Assembly: GCA_007449985.2 (NCBI GenBank) | Contig: VIIQ02000043.1 | Span: 142,001-206,000, forward strand | Source: Desmodesmus armatus | Taxonomy: Eukaryota; Chlorophyta; Chlorophyceae; Sphaeropleales; Scenedesmaceae | Length of the DNA stretch: 64,000 nucleotides | Reading direction: 5' to 3' | Shown here: positions 1-11,712 of the stretch, one piece after another | Layout: each line of letters opens with the position of its first letter | Position numbering within the stretch: position 1 is the stretch's first letter | Program-made: the position numbers and the translations under genes | The notes under the pieces: generated by a model | Seen by the model: the letters and a program-made list of their open reading frames with translations, nothing else | Told to the model about the DNA's origin: nothing | The model's database searches: none

Positions 1-190
1 GCTGAGTCATGAATGCACGATCCTATACCTGGTGTGTGTGGCAGTTGCCCTTGGTGGTGTGTGTTTTTTTGGGGGCTGGTCTTGTTTGCCGGTCTTGCTG
101 CAGGTTTTTCTTGCAGGTGTGTCTTCCCAGTTCATCCCGTGTGGAGAGTACCGCTCAGCGGTGAAAGTATCCACTTGTAACAACCTCCCC
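1..190 (+). repeat. Dispersed structured repeat, copy 1
   Basis: About 200 bp that align along their whole length with 23240-23445, ending in a shared TTGTAACAACC followed by a C-run. Near the end lies a two-stem hairpin at 141-174: outer stem GTGGA/TCCAC, invariant internal loop GAGT and GAAAGTA, inner stem ACCGC/GCGGT with a 3-nt loop. The same fold occurs at 11679-11712 and 23389-23422 with paired base changes. The left end may lie outside the window. I do not recognise the family. Confidence 0.6.
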
Positions 191-1017
191 CCCCATAATT
201 GAGCTGGCTGAGCAACTGGTCGTGGAAGCGGACCTGGTGAGCGTGGTGCTTTGATAGAGCTTCAATCGCGCTTACGCTCTGCATATTACAGATTGACTTG
301 GGGTGGCGCTCTGTGCAACAGATTGTGGTACAGACTTTGTACAGCGGATCGAAGCTTGGCCCTAACGCCGCAATCTGTCACACGTTCTGAAAAGAGACAA
401 AACAGACACAGGACAGACCGTGTGCACACTGCAGCCCCACACCCAGCACATTAGCAGTCACTGCTGATACCACTCAGTGACAACAGCAGCAGTTGAGGGG
501 GGGGGGGACGATCAGGGGGGCAGGGGTGAATACTGCAGTGGTGGGCCGCATTTCAAGTGCGGGTGTTTCTGTAGGGGATTATTGACTCGGTTGCTACTTC
601 TCAACCACAGTCTGAGGATGCATCTGCTGCAGCTGATGACACCTCGTGGACAGCGCCCACCCTCATCCCCTAGACAAGCATGCCTGGCCCTCCACACACA
701 CTGGTGGCACCCACATATACATTGGTGCCATTAGCTATCGGCCATGTTCACTTGTCAACCACAACATCCTTTGACCAGTGCTGCGAGACGAGACTGCACA
801 TGACCTCACTTGCAGCGCTGCGCCTCACCTTCCCTGCCCCCCCCCCCCTTCCTGCATGCACCCAGCACATTGCCAGCAACGCACAACACCCCACTTACTG
901 CTGCTGCTGCTGCTCGTTGTCGCTGTGCCCTCCTTACTGAATGTACCCAGCACATTGCCAGCACCAGTGAGCGCCTCTACTACAGTTGTCAAGGCTTGAC
1001 CATCCCACCTGCCTCAG

Positions 1018-1094
1018 CTCTGGCTGCGACCCTTGCCGCGGAAGCAGATGCCTACGAAACTGCTTTGGTAGCAGGGCCCTCCACACTTACAGAC

Positions 1095-1147
<53 letters not shown>

Positions 1148-4100
1148 GGCCACTGGCAGCATCGACCCACTGGGAACAACAGGGGACACCGACCCGGTGG
1201 CAGCAGCAGGTCTGTTCGGTACAGACCCAGCGGCGCAGGCAGCAGCATACCTCATACCTCATACTGTGGATGGTGAGGGAATGCCTGGTCAGGCCGCCTC
1301 GGATGCCAGTGCTGCTAACGAGAACGGGCGTCGCCTCCACCACCGTCAAGACGATCACCATCACCATGATCACCACCACCACAGGCATCTGACAGCACTG
1401 CTGAACACTGATGAGCTACCAGGGCCATGGAAGGTGAGCACTGCACCACCCAAAACCGTTGCGGGGCGGCCCTCAAAAAGGGTGTTAGGCGTCTCTCATC
1501 TGTATGAGGCTAGACCTCAGGCTACCGGCAGCTTTGGCTGTTGTGTGTGTGGCCAGTCGGTCGGACTCCGCCTCCCTTCTCCTTACCCACAAAACAAACA
1601 CCCCTCAAACCACTGTTTTCTGGTGCTTCTATCATGGGTGCACTTGAGCATGATGCATCCCAGGTGAGGCAAATAAAAACACAGGTTCAGCCCGGCAACT
1701 TCTCCAAAGCACCATACGTGTCTGCTTCCTCTGCAGCCTGCGGACATGAGTGTCTCTATCATGCCTGCACACATAGCACCACATACCCAGCGTGTAAGTG
1801 TTGCTGCTGCTGCTGCTGCCGCTGCTGCTGTGTATCACCCCTGACTGTACCGCCAACCCACCCCATCAGCCCATCATGGCCGACCCAGCCCTGGGGGTTC
1901 TAACAGTTACTGCTACCTTTACCCTCCACTCACGCCCTGGTTCTACCAAGAAGATCTACCTTGACTTTACTGGTAAGACCCACCACGGTGCACCACAGCC
2001 AGAGTCACCCCACTGGGCTGAGCCTGCAATGGCTCCTCAGCAGCAGATGCCTGCTGCTGCTGTTCCTGCCCTGCAGCAGTGCCAGCGTAGCTCAGCAGCC
2101 CCTGGCAGCAGTGCCAGCGTAGCTCAGCAGCCCCTGGCAGCAGTGCCAGTGCAGTGCCAGCAGCAGCCAATGGCAGCTAGCTTCGTGCGGCAGACTCTGC
2201 CGGCTCTTGGCGGCCAAGCAGTCCCATAGAGTGATGCCGCTCTCCCTTGTTGCTAACCCTCATAGTGTCAGACCGCTTGATAACCGGGCAAGCATTGTGC
2301 GTGACAAGTAGTCATGCTGTGTTGTGTTGTCCGCCAACTGCCTTGGCTGCCTGCAGGCCACACAACCACGGGCACCTGGTGGAACAATGATTTCGCCTCT
2401 GGCGCTGCGATCGTAACGCCCCCTTACAACCGGCCAGAGGTGATCTGGGTGTTGGGGGCGTCACATGCATGTAGGGGGGCGTCACATGCCTATATGGGCT
2501 GCATCGGCACTGACTCCGAGTCAGTGTCATGCCACCGTGTGACCTTGATAACGCTCTAATGTGTTTGCCACTCTTTTGTTGCAATGTTGCCTACATGATG
2601 TCGATTGTCCTGGGGATCTGACTTTTGCCAATTGTGTTGGCAGGGGAGTGGGCCCCACTCCCAGATCCGGGATCTGGCACTTGAGCATCTATATCCAAAA
2701 GGAAGCCGATGCAGTTCAGCCACTACTGCAGCCTCACGCACAATTACCCGTGAGCTGAGCAAACTAGTGTGATGTTGCATGTGAGAAGCATGAACCGCAG
2801 AAGCCAACACCAGCAGAAGTTACCTCAGGTGCATGGCATGCACACACAACACATTGCATCAAACACAATTCGGACAGCAATACTCCGAGGTGGGCTGACA
2901 CAGCTGGCTGCCAGCACGGAATCGAGCTGGTTTCAGCCTGAGGTCATTGAAAGATACTGTTTGTGAGTGTGTGTGCAGGATGGAAATGCGAATGCCTGGT
3001 CTGCCAGAGAGCTGCTGGACATCTTTGTTATATGGCGAGGAGTCAGCCAGGACTTTGCTGCCTTCGATGTGGATGTCACCACTGAGGAGCCTCCGCTTGC
3101 CGTCCTTTCGGATAGCGGCATTCGTGTGTGCATTGGAGGAAATGGCGCATGTGAGTGGGGAGCATTGCCGCAGGAAAGGGGTGTTCTTTGGCAGCGGGTA
3201 GGCCGGCGTAGCCAGGCTGGCACGCAAGGAGGGGGGCACTTTATGTAAGTGGCCCTTGGTCAATCATCATGTTATGGTGGGGTGCTGCCAGTCAATCCTT
3301 GAAGTTGTGCCTTTGCCCAGGGCAGCAAAGGGCAACATGGTTATTGCACCAACATACCATCTATACCGGTATGGATGGTATGTTGGTGCAATAACCATGG
3401 TAACCCTGGTACCAGGGGCAACTGCGGGTGCCTGTGGTGTCAGGCGCCTTTTTGGTCAGGCGTCTTTGGGCACGTGCCAAGGGGGGGGGGTGGCTGGGTG
3501 TTGCACAGTCGTTAGGGATGTGATAATCTGGATATCAGTATGTTGGCCGCAACCAGAAGACACAGTTGTCAGTTAATTTGCTGTATGGATAGAGCCACGC
3601 TGTGATGTGCCAATGATCAGCAAAGTTGGTCTGAACCGGTGCCAGACAAGACAAAAGAGGTGTGAGACCACTTGTCTTTCAAAAGACAGGACGCAAGTTG
3701 CAGGCCAGCATGCATCTTCGGGTGCCCTGTACTGCGCAGTCAACTCTGAAATAGGTCTCAACTACTGGTCGTTGCTCACAGTCGGGTGTGTTGGCGACGT
3801 CGGGAATCGCGACCGCAGTTGGCGCGACAACGACATCACGCGCTGTTGGTGCGTTGACCAACACGCTCCATCATTTATTAAGTGGTTTTGAAGCATGTGA
3901 AATAAGCTGCAATGTCAATGTGCTGCCTGGTTGTACAGGGTTTGGGCTTGCAGGTGCAGGCGGTTCTGCCTACCTGATGGGTTTTGGTAGGGGATCGACT
4001 GCACCGGCCTTTGTGTTTCCTCAAATACTGGACTTCAATGTCAAGTGAGCGCAGCTCTGTGCATGTTCATGAACATAGGTGTGCATATGTGTGTGCATCA

Positions 4101-7100
4101 TGGCACTCTGCATGCCTCAGGCTCAGCGCACTGTGCGGACGCATCTTCAACACAGCAGCACTTTCAAAAACATGCCGTTGGGGAAGCTTCAAGCCTCGCA
4201 CACTGTTACTCAAAGGTATATTGGTGGATCCTGCATGTGCAGCAAACAGTGTCAGGAGCATTGTTAGCAGCAATAATTTGGGCGTCAGCGCAAGCTGTTC
4301 CAGCACATTGGTGAGGCACCAATTGCGGCTGTTTGCTTACTAAGTGACCTGTGCTGAGGATGGAACGTTGTCCCAAGTGCCTGTACTTTACTATGTTGCG
4401 CGTGTTCAGGGCCATCCGGATCGCAACTGCACATGAGGTTGGCCACTCGGTAAGGTCCAGGCAGCAAGTGATGCACAATCCTGTTGCATCCTGAGCCCCA
4501 TTACCTCCGTTGTTGCACTGTGAGGGATAGCTGACATACGACATGACTACACGTGCTTACCTTCCCAACATACTATACAAACTTCTATCAGTGATAGAAC
4601 AGCTGCCAGATGATGAACATCCAGTGCTGTCCAAGCAGAGCAGATCACATCACTTACTGTGCCTACTGACGCCCGTATTCAACTTGATGCGGCGCATCAC
4701 TCACTGTGCATACTGGCGCCTGTCTTTGCTGTGCATACCGTACCGCCATACCGCCGGGCGCCTGCCTTTGTATCCGACCACATCACTCATGTGCAGCTGG
4801 GGCTCCAACATGACGGCATCACAGCCAGTGATGGCACTACAAAGGAGTACTACACAGAGAGAACACGATGGTGAGTGTGCAAGTGAATGCAAGGCTGACT
4901 GCATTGAAGTTGGCGGGCCATGGCAGGACCACAGTCGAAATCGTCGGTGACCAACTTCTGACTCGCTAGTTGGGGGCTCAGCGCGGTAGTTTGGAGCTCA
5001 GGTTGACTAAGAAGCTTGCTGATTCAGAAGCGGTACTGCAACCACTGCCAATGTTTCGGCCCAGCATCACTGGCAATAAGATGAGCAGCCACAGGGCATA
5101 AAATGAATATTATCAAACTTTGTAATTCAATGTTGCATGGGGCATCTGGCCAACTCTTGGAACCTGCCTACGATGTTTGACAAACATGGTCCAGTGTCCG
5201 CAATTGTCAAGTGACATGCCCTCTGCACACGCGGTGCAGTGTCTGCTATCATGAGCAGTCAGTACCTGGTATGCTGTGTCGTACGTGTGCAGGGGACCGA
5301 TCATGGGTGCAGCCTACACTTCTAGAGTCATCCAGTGGAGCAAGTGAGCCGCAGGGTGCATGGTGTCGACATCGGAAGCTTGGCACATGCAGATTACCTT
5401 GAGCTGGCATACATGCCATGTCTGCAGTGCATGCCGTCAGTTCTGCCACACATGCTGCATTCACCATGCCCACTGCCCAGCAAGCAAGTCACCCCTGACC
5501 TTCATGCCTCGTGAATTGAGTCCAGAAGTTGAGTCAAGCTACAGCCCGTTTGTCTGCCGGCAACTCGAGGGCGTCGACATGTCTGTGTGTGGTCAACTTC
5601 AACAGTGTGTTGTGATCGCCCCACACCTGACCTGAGGGGCTGGGGTACAACAGGTTGAAGGCCCTTCCGGCCATGCGGCACCCTCATGAGCCCTTGCAAT
5701 TGGCACACTGGCTAGTGCTGAGGTTTGGGATCCCCTCCCACAATTGTGTACACATTGCTGTACTGTACTGTTGTGTCGTTCAGGGGTGAATACACGGGAG
5801 CTACCCGGACAGACGAGGACGACATCAAGGTCAGCACTCTGCTGAAACCTGGGGCATGCGCTTGTGCTGAGCCAAATGCGGCACTTGTGTTAGCGGCTGG
5901 GTGCCGGAGCAGAGTTTCTGCATTGTGCACTACACCTGGCAGGCGTAGATTTGCAGTCAACATGTTTGTGTGTCACACAAAGTTCAGTGCTTGCTGAACA
6001 CACCACCAGCAACCCCCGCCTTGAATGAAGTAATAAAATAATTCAGTTGAATAATTGATTCATGATTAGATTATTGTCTTATTATTGGATTATTGCCTGG
6101 TTACTTTCCTGATTGTCCTGCACCAGATAATTACCGACTACATAGGTGCTGCTTCAGACCTTCATGGAAACAGCATGGCCACTGCCACCAGCCTGACAGG
6201 AGAGACCAACGCTGGAAACACCACGGCCCAGGTTGCCGGCACCATAAGGCAAGTGAGGTATAGCATCTTCCTCTAAAGAGGTCGATGCAATAAGGAAGCA
6301 GCCAATGCTGAATCATTGTTGGGAGCCTCATATTTGAATAATAACTTTCCTCAGCAAGCTGCTTTGCCAGAAAGGTTCTGCACTGCACGGGCGGCCCACA
6401 GCATGAAGCTCAAAGTAACCAAGTATGGTTGGAGATGTAAAGGTTCTGATTTCAAAAGCCCAGGCAAGGCCAATCCCAGTAGCACCGCCCCCATTGAGGT
6501 CAAATCACTAGACGCGTCACTAGATCATCACTCCCTGTGCTGTTGCCACACTAGTGCTGTCCTCCCACATGAGCAGATCCCCCAAGGCCTTGTGCATGCT
6601 GTTGCTGCGCTGCTTCTTTCAGGAGTGACTCTGACAGCGACTGGTTCAAGTTTGATGCTGCGCCCGGGGTGCTCACAATCCAGATCTTGCCCGTGGCCCC
6701 TTGGGGCCCCCGGCGGCCGTGCTGCGGTCAACCCTGAACATGCAAGCAGAGCTACTGAACAGCCAACAGCAGGTTCTGGCAACACACTCCGGGTTTGGAA
6801 TCAGCTCATTCACGTACACGATCCCCACCACTGGGACATACTACCTATCGATCAGAGGCGCCGGGGTAGATGCAGCAACTTTGTCCCCAGGGTTCAGCAG
6901 CTATGGCTCGATCGGCCAGTACCAAGCAATGCTGAGCTACCCGGCGAGTGCCAGTGAGTGGTGTTGATGCTGGGATAGGAGGCGGAGGGCCTTCACAGAA
7001 TGAGCAGTCATGGGGTGCAATGCTTTCACGCTCAGCATGCTCAGAATGCCCCATCGTTGCTTGCAAGGAGTTGCGGCATGCTGTTTTCAGGAATGCGCCT

Positions 7101-10100
7101 TTTACGGTGAACATTCCCAAAGTGCATGGCTGCGCACACATGGACCCCCGTGCAGGCATACTGCCCACCAAGTATGCGATGTTACATTCCCACGTCAACT
7201 GTCACAATTGTCTTAAGCGCTTGTTACGTCACTGTACAATCCATAACGATTATCCTGCATCCTGTGCCTGCCTCCTGCTGCCTGGTACAGCTTGCTCTAC
7301 CCCGCAGCCCACCAACCCAACTGGTGGGACCTACTCCTGCCAGCCCGCCAAGGTGGGGGCCACCTGTAGTGCAACATGCTATGCTGGCTTCATCCCGGGC
7401 TCTTCAGGGCCCCCAACAGCAACATGCCTGGCCACACGGGCTTGGAGCGGCAGTACTGGCACATGCGTGAGAGGTGAGGGCCGTCTGCACCTTTCTGTAA
7501 TTTTTCTGTTTATTCAAACTTATAATTTTCTTTAACTTCACTTTCTAGATTTTTTGTTGGCCGTCTGTTCACGTTGGCGGTCTGGCTGAAGCTTGGACAC
7601 TGTAATTAGGCTACTTACTGCTTCGGATGTATTGGCACGGCATGTAGGGCTGTGGGGATTGAGCCTGTCTATCACACTGGGCCAACTAGGCATTGTGTGC
7701 CGCCCCATGAGCCAAGCTGTGGAGCTTTTGATTTCAACATATGCATGTTCACATGCTGCTCCCTCAATGGATGTGCTTTAAAGATTCTCGACTGACGGTC
7801 CCAACCTACATGATCTGTTGCAGTGTGCCCCACCAGCCCTACCGCTATCCCAGCCAATGCCAGCCCCTTTCAGTGCTCAGCCACTAGCCTGGTCAATGAC
7901 AGGTGTGTGGCGGCCTGTAGGGATGGCTTTGCAGCCGGTACAGCAGGCGCCCCTACTGTGACCTGCACCAGCACTGGAGCCTGGTCGACGACAGTGACAG
8001 GGCATGTGTGGCAGGTGAGTTGGAGGCCACGGTGGTCGTGTGTGTGGGTGTGGGTGGTGGTGGTGGGTGGTGGTGGTGGTGGTGGGGGGGGGGGTGCTGG
8101 GATGTCCCATCGTGTCCTGAGGACGCCTTTGTAGCACTTTCTTAGACTCTAAGAAAGCATGCAGTGCATGCTGCATCACACTGTCTCACGCACAGCTTCC
8201 ACGCCAGGCCCTGAGGAGTCAATTGGAAACTGGAAATAGTGTGTTTTCATTGCCAAAGGGGCCAACCGTTGGTTCTGTGTGGATCAAAAGAGCACCCCCA
8301 GGGAAAGCTTATGCTGCAGTCTCCCATTGGCATTGCCTTCAGTGCAATCAGCTGAAGTGTTCCCCTACACAACAACCCAACTGACAACACAATGTGTCAC
8401 CCGGTGACAGCTCACTAGCACACCAGTGGAACTCTGCTCTCTACTTGCTGGGTTGAAGGTGTGTGTGGGAGTGCTGTGTAACAAGAGGGACTGTTGGGTG
8501 TTACAAGAGGGTGTGTTGCATTGCAAGAGAGTCCCATTCGATGACTCTTCACACATAGACACCGTGCCTGTGTGCCGCTCCTCCTGTGTGTTTCCTCTCC
8601 TTACCTTTGCAGTCTGCCGCACAGCCCCGAGATCAAACCCACTCAACGGCATCTTCAACTGCCCAACAAACACCCCAGCAGGCAGGACCTGCACTGCTCA
8701 GTGCAACAGTGGTTACACAGGCGCCCCCACTGTGACTTGATCAAACACCGGCACCTGGGGAGCTATCAGCGGGACATGTGCACCAGGTAGGTGGGTGCTG
8801 GCAGATGTGCTGATCGGTAAGGTCCTGATGCTGCTGCTGTTGTAACACACACATCCAGTGTTGAGTCATTTTGTGTTTAGTCACTTGCTGCAAGGGCTGT
8901 CAGGGGGACCCTGCAATGCTGATTGCATCACGCACTGCAGGGGAGAAGAGGATGGTTCTGCCTCAGACACCCGCAACTGTGGGAAGTGGCAGCACAGCAC
9001 AGCACAGCGTTGTGATGTGGGAGGTTGCAGCACAACACAGCACAGCAGGGTGCTTGATTCAGTAGCAGCCTGCTCCGGGAACCACTCAGGCACGGTGCCG
9101 GTGTGACTGTATAAGAACGTTTCCAAGGCGCCAAGGTACAGAAGCGCCTTGGCACATATCCATCACTGGCAGTGCCAAGCTTGGTACGAATTCATTCGAA
9201 TGGTCCGTCACGAACACTCTGCAAGTGTGGCACACTATTCAGCACATGTCTTTTGCTGAACACCATGAGTGCCACTCAGTAGTACTGCTGCCGTGCTGCT
9301 CTGTCACACTTTGCAGTGTGCGCCGTCCAACCCCCGGCCGTTGCCAACGCAAACTTTGCCTGCGCCACCACCGCCCGCAATGCCCGCTGCACGGCCAAAT
9401 GTGCCACGGGCTATAAGGCGGGATCCACAGGGTCTCCTTCCTACCTGTGCTCCGCCTCCAACACCTGGAGCTCTCTGAAAGGCAGCTGCATCCCTGTATG
9501 TGAGTGCAGTGCTGGTCCAGCAACTAGTATCAGTTTGATAGTGTTTGAGTTCGATTTACTTGGTTTGAGGTCGACTTGGGTTGAGGTTTAGAGTTTTGAA
9601 CGTAGTGAAAGCTGCGGGTGGATGGTGCAGTGGCCCCTCTGCTGAACCGCCTGCCTGACATCCTGACACTTGCAATTGCTTCATTCTTCATGGAGGTGAG
9701 ACAGCATGCGGGTGCACTACCTTCAAACCCTGACATAATCAATGCTGCAGTGCAACCTCTAATTGCCCTTCCGCCATAGCCCTGCGGGGCTTTAGCCAAC
9801 CATCAGTGCCACAGTGCCCCAGTGGGGTCAGATGTGAGTGTACACTCAGCACAATGATGAGTGCAGCATGCCATGTTCACTACTTGTACTAAGGCTCAGC
9901 ATCCTCAACTTGAGGGTACGGTACCTAGGTGATCCTAATAAAGCGCGGAACTTGTCTCAGCCAAGTGGCGGAGATTTTAGCATGACAGAAAAGGCATTCA
10001 CGGCTGCCATGCAAGCAAACCCATGACATGCTGGAGCAGTGTCCTACGAAGCTGTCATCACCACGTGGATATGCATTGAATCATTCTACATGTTTTTGCC

Positions 10101-10818
10101 GACGAGCAGCTTGTTCGCCAGCCTGCACCTCGACGGTAGCTTCATTGAAGTCCCAATAGTGCTCCTTCCGCACGTGCCTCTTCCAAAGCAGCTGATAGTA
10201 CAAGCAGATTCTGATACAGGTTCAGCAGCTTGGTTACCCACCCCCTTCGACCGGTCGTGAATCACACTGAAGTTCACGCCAGGGTCTGCGAAGCCATGCT
10301 ACATCACGGCCTGCCTCGCACAGACCAGCATTCGTAACGCTTGGACCGTATTCCGTGGCGACACTACAGCATCACCCCCCTGTGCAGCTGTTGAGATGAC
10401 TAACCTTGCCTGACCACATGTGTCTGCCCTCCCCCACCCCTGGCTACTGCTGAAATTCTGCCAAGGGCTATGTGCACGCTGTAGCATAGTGCCTTGCTGC
10501 CCAGCTCCACTGAGATGTGCTGCAGCACCACAGGCGGGCAGCTGCACGGTCATTTGCTGCAGGCCACACCAACAAACATCTGCTGACCAGCAATATCATG
10601 CCATGCTGCTGCTTGTTCCCTTGCTTGCAGTGTGCACCACAGCCCCTCCTGCCCGGACTCGTGCCACCTGGCCAACTAGCTGCACCAACAGAGCTGTGGG
10701 GACTGTCTGCACAGCTACCTGCACACCAGCAAAGGCCAACCCAGCAACGGCCACCTGAACCTTGGAAAGCACCGGCAGTACCGCATCCTGGGTTGTGTCA
10801 GGCACCTGCACTTATTAG
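1018..10818 (+). CDS. Secreted zinc metalloprotease with PPC domain and five sushi-like repeats (17 exons, C-terminal half broken)
   Basis: Exons with matching phases: 1018-1433, 1737-1793, 1870-1972, 2357-2439, 2979-3150, 3939-4044, 4410-4449, 4797-4870, 5293-5343, 5784-5829, 6127-6248, 6623-6953, 7291-7473, 7824-8014, 8613-8786, 9317-9499, 10631-10818. The first exon listed encodes an Ala-16 run and a His-rich stretch, probably propeptide; the true start is unresolved (a possible signal peptide begins at ATG 856). Exons 3-10 encode a metzincin-like domain resembling bacterial secreted proteases: IYLDFTGHTTTGTWWN, FAAFDVDVTTE, then HEVGHS joined across an intron to LGLQHDG, giving HExxHxxGxxHD, then a Met-turn-like GPIMGAAY. 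Exons 11-12 are a PPC domain; exons 13-17 are six-Cys sushi-like repeats. Lesions: a 1-nt deficit near 6697-6700, another near 8002, and in-frame TGA at 8738 and 10756. The catalytic part has none. It probably acts outside the cell; the substrate is unknown. Confidence 0.8.
3337..3398. repeat. 62-bp near-perfect palindrome in a protease intron
   Basis: Two 31-bp arms (3337-3367 and 3368-3398) are reverse complements with one mismatch and no spacer; the centre is ATACCGGTAT. A second perfect 14-bp palindrome, CCCTGGTACCAGGG, follows at 3404-3417. Both sit in the intron 3151-3938. It could be a MITE remnant, a small-RNA hairpin precursor or a cruciform site. Confidence 0.85.
6249..6254 (+). other. 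Probable GC-AG intron donor
   Basis: The exon ending at 6248 must end in phase 2 to join the next exon at 6623 in frame. That requires the donor AG|GCAAGT. The nearby GTGAGG donor would put a TGA directly after the junction. Confidence 0.6.
8042..8095 (+). repeat. GGT-rich microsatellite
   Basis: A run of GGT/GGGT units ending in an 11-G tract, just downstream of the donor at 8015 in a protease intron. Confidence 0.9.
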
Positions 10819-10931
10819 GCGCCTGCTTGTGAAGATGTTGGTTGCATATGTGTCTGAGAGACGTCAGCTGGCCATGAAAGCCGCCTGGCAGGCCGCACAC
10901 TTGCGTGATGTCGACAACAACCCCCGTCGCT

Positions 10932-10982
10932 TGTGGACAGGCCTGTCCACACCACCTTATAGCACCCTGGGGTGCTATAAGG
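10932..10982. repeat. Two adjacent perfect inverted repeats
   Basis: 10932-10951 is a perfect 20-bp palindrome, TGTGGACAGGCCTGTCCACA. 10955-10982 has 13-bp arms (CCTTATAGCACCC and its complement) around TG. They begin about 115 bp after the protease stop codon, so they may form a 3'-end hairpin or mark a small mobile element. Confidence 0.85.
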
Positions 10983-11149
10983 GCCCCTCCCAGGCTCCCC
11001 TTTATGATATGTCTGCATCGACAGATCATTGGTATTCCTTGTATGGGCTGTCGGATTGTGGCGGCCTTCCGGAACCCTCCCCTTCAGTGGAGGGGCTGCT
11101 GCATCAGTTGCAACGTTGAGAGTGTCATGGGACGAGTTGTCGGCTGACT

Positions 11150-11282
11150 CTCTTGTCCGTTGAGAGGTCTTGTCCGTTGAGGGGTTTAGGCCGTTAGGCT
11201 TAGGTCGTTGAGAGGTCTTGTCCGTTGAGAGGTTTAGGCCGTTAGGCTTAGGTCGTTGAGAGGTCTTGTCCGTTGAGAGGTA
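11150..11282. repeat. 48-bp minisatellite
   Basis: About 2.7 units of a 48-bp repeat, with unit starts at 11166, 11214 and 11262. Each contains GTCCGTTGAG and TTTAGGCCGTTAGG. Since 48 is divisible by 3, it leaves an open frame on the minus strand that is probably not a gene. Confidence 0.9.
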
Positions 11283-11678
11283 GAGCCGGCTGTCTGCAAG
11301 CTGCGGTGCGGACGTACGGTGGGTCCTCATGGAGTGCGGGGTGAATTGTTCAAGGGGCTGTACCTCAGGCATGCGTGCTGGCCAAGCGTGTATACTATAG
11401 TATGGTGCCCAGCCAGGCTCTGTGCTCTTGGACTTGTGTGAACTGCTGAATGCTGCCTTTGCCAGCGGTGTCTTGGTGGATTGGTGTAGCACCTTGCTGT
11501 CGGTGCTTCCACAACAGGGGACCCTGCCGGTCTGGATACGTTCTACGATTCTGATATCGTGGCATTGCTGTGGGGGCTTGTATGGGTGAGGGGCTGGGGG
11601 ATCGGATCCTGCAGTCCTGTTTGTCATAATATTTCACGCGCGGATTTACCAAGCTTCGGCTTCGGCAGTTTACCTGGT

Positions 11679-11712
11679 CTGGAGAGTACCACCAAGTGGT
11701 GAAAGTATCCAG
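11679..11712 (+). repeat. Structured dispersed repeat core, copy 3
   Basis: Outer stem CTGGA/TCCAG, internal loop GAGT and GAAAGTA, inner stem ACCAC/GTGGT. The loops are identical to copies 1 and 2, while the stem bases differ in pairs. Flanking similarity is weak. Confidence 0.65.

Noticed and set aside
141..174. Hammerhead ribozyme
   Set aside because: A GAAA follows a stem, but the obligatory CUGANGA box is absent in all three copies on either strand.
11150..11282. TTTAGG units as interstitial telomere repeat
   Set aside because: TTTAGG occurs only once per 48-bp unit, not in tandem.
10815..11627. 270-codon minus-strand frame with repeated LSTDKTSQRPKPNGL
   Set aside because: It is the 48-bp minisatellite read in one of its open frames, without splice or family evidence.
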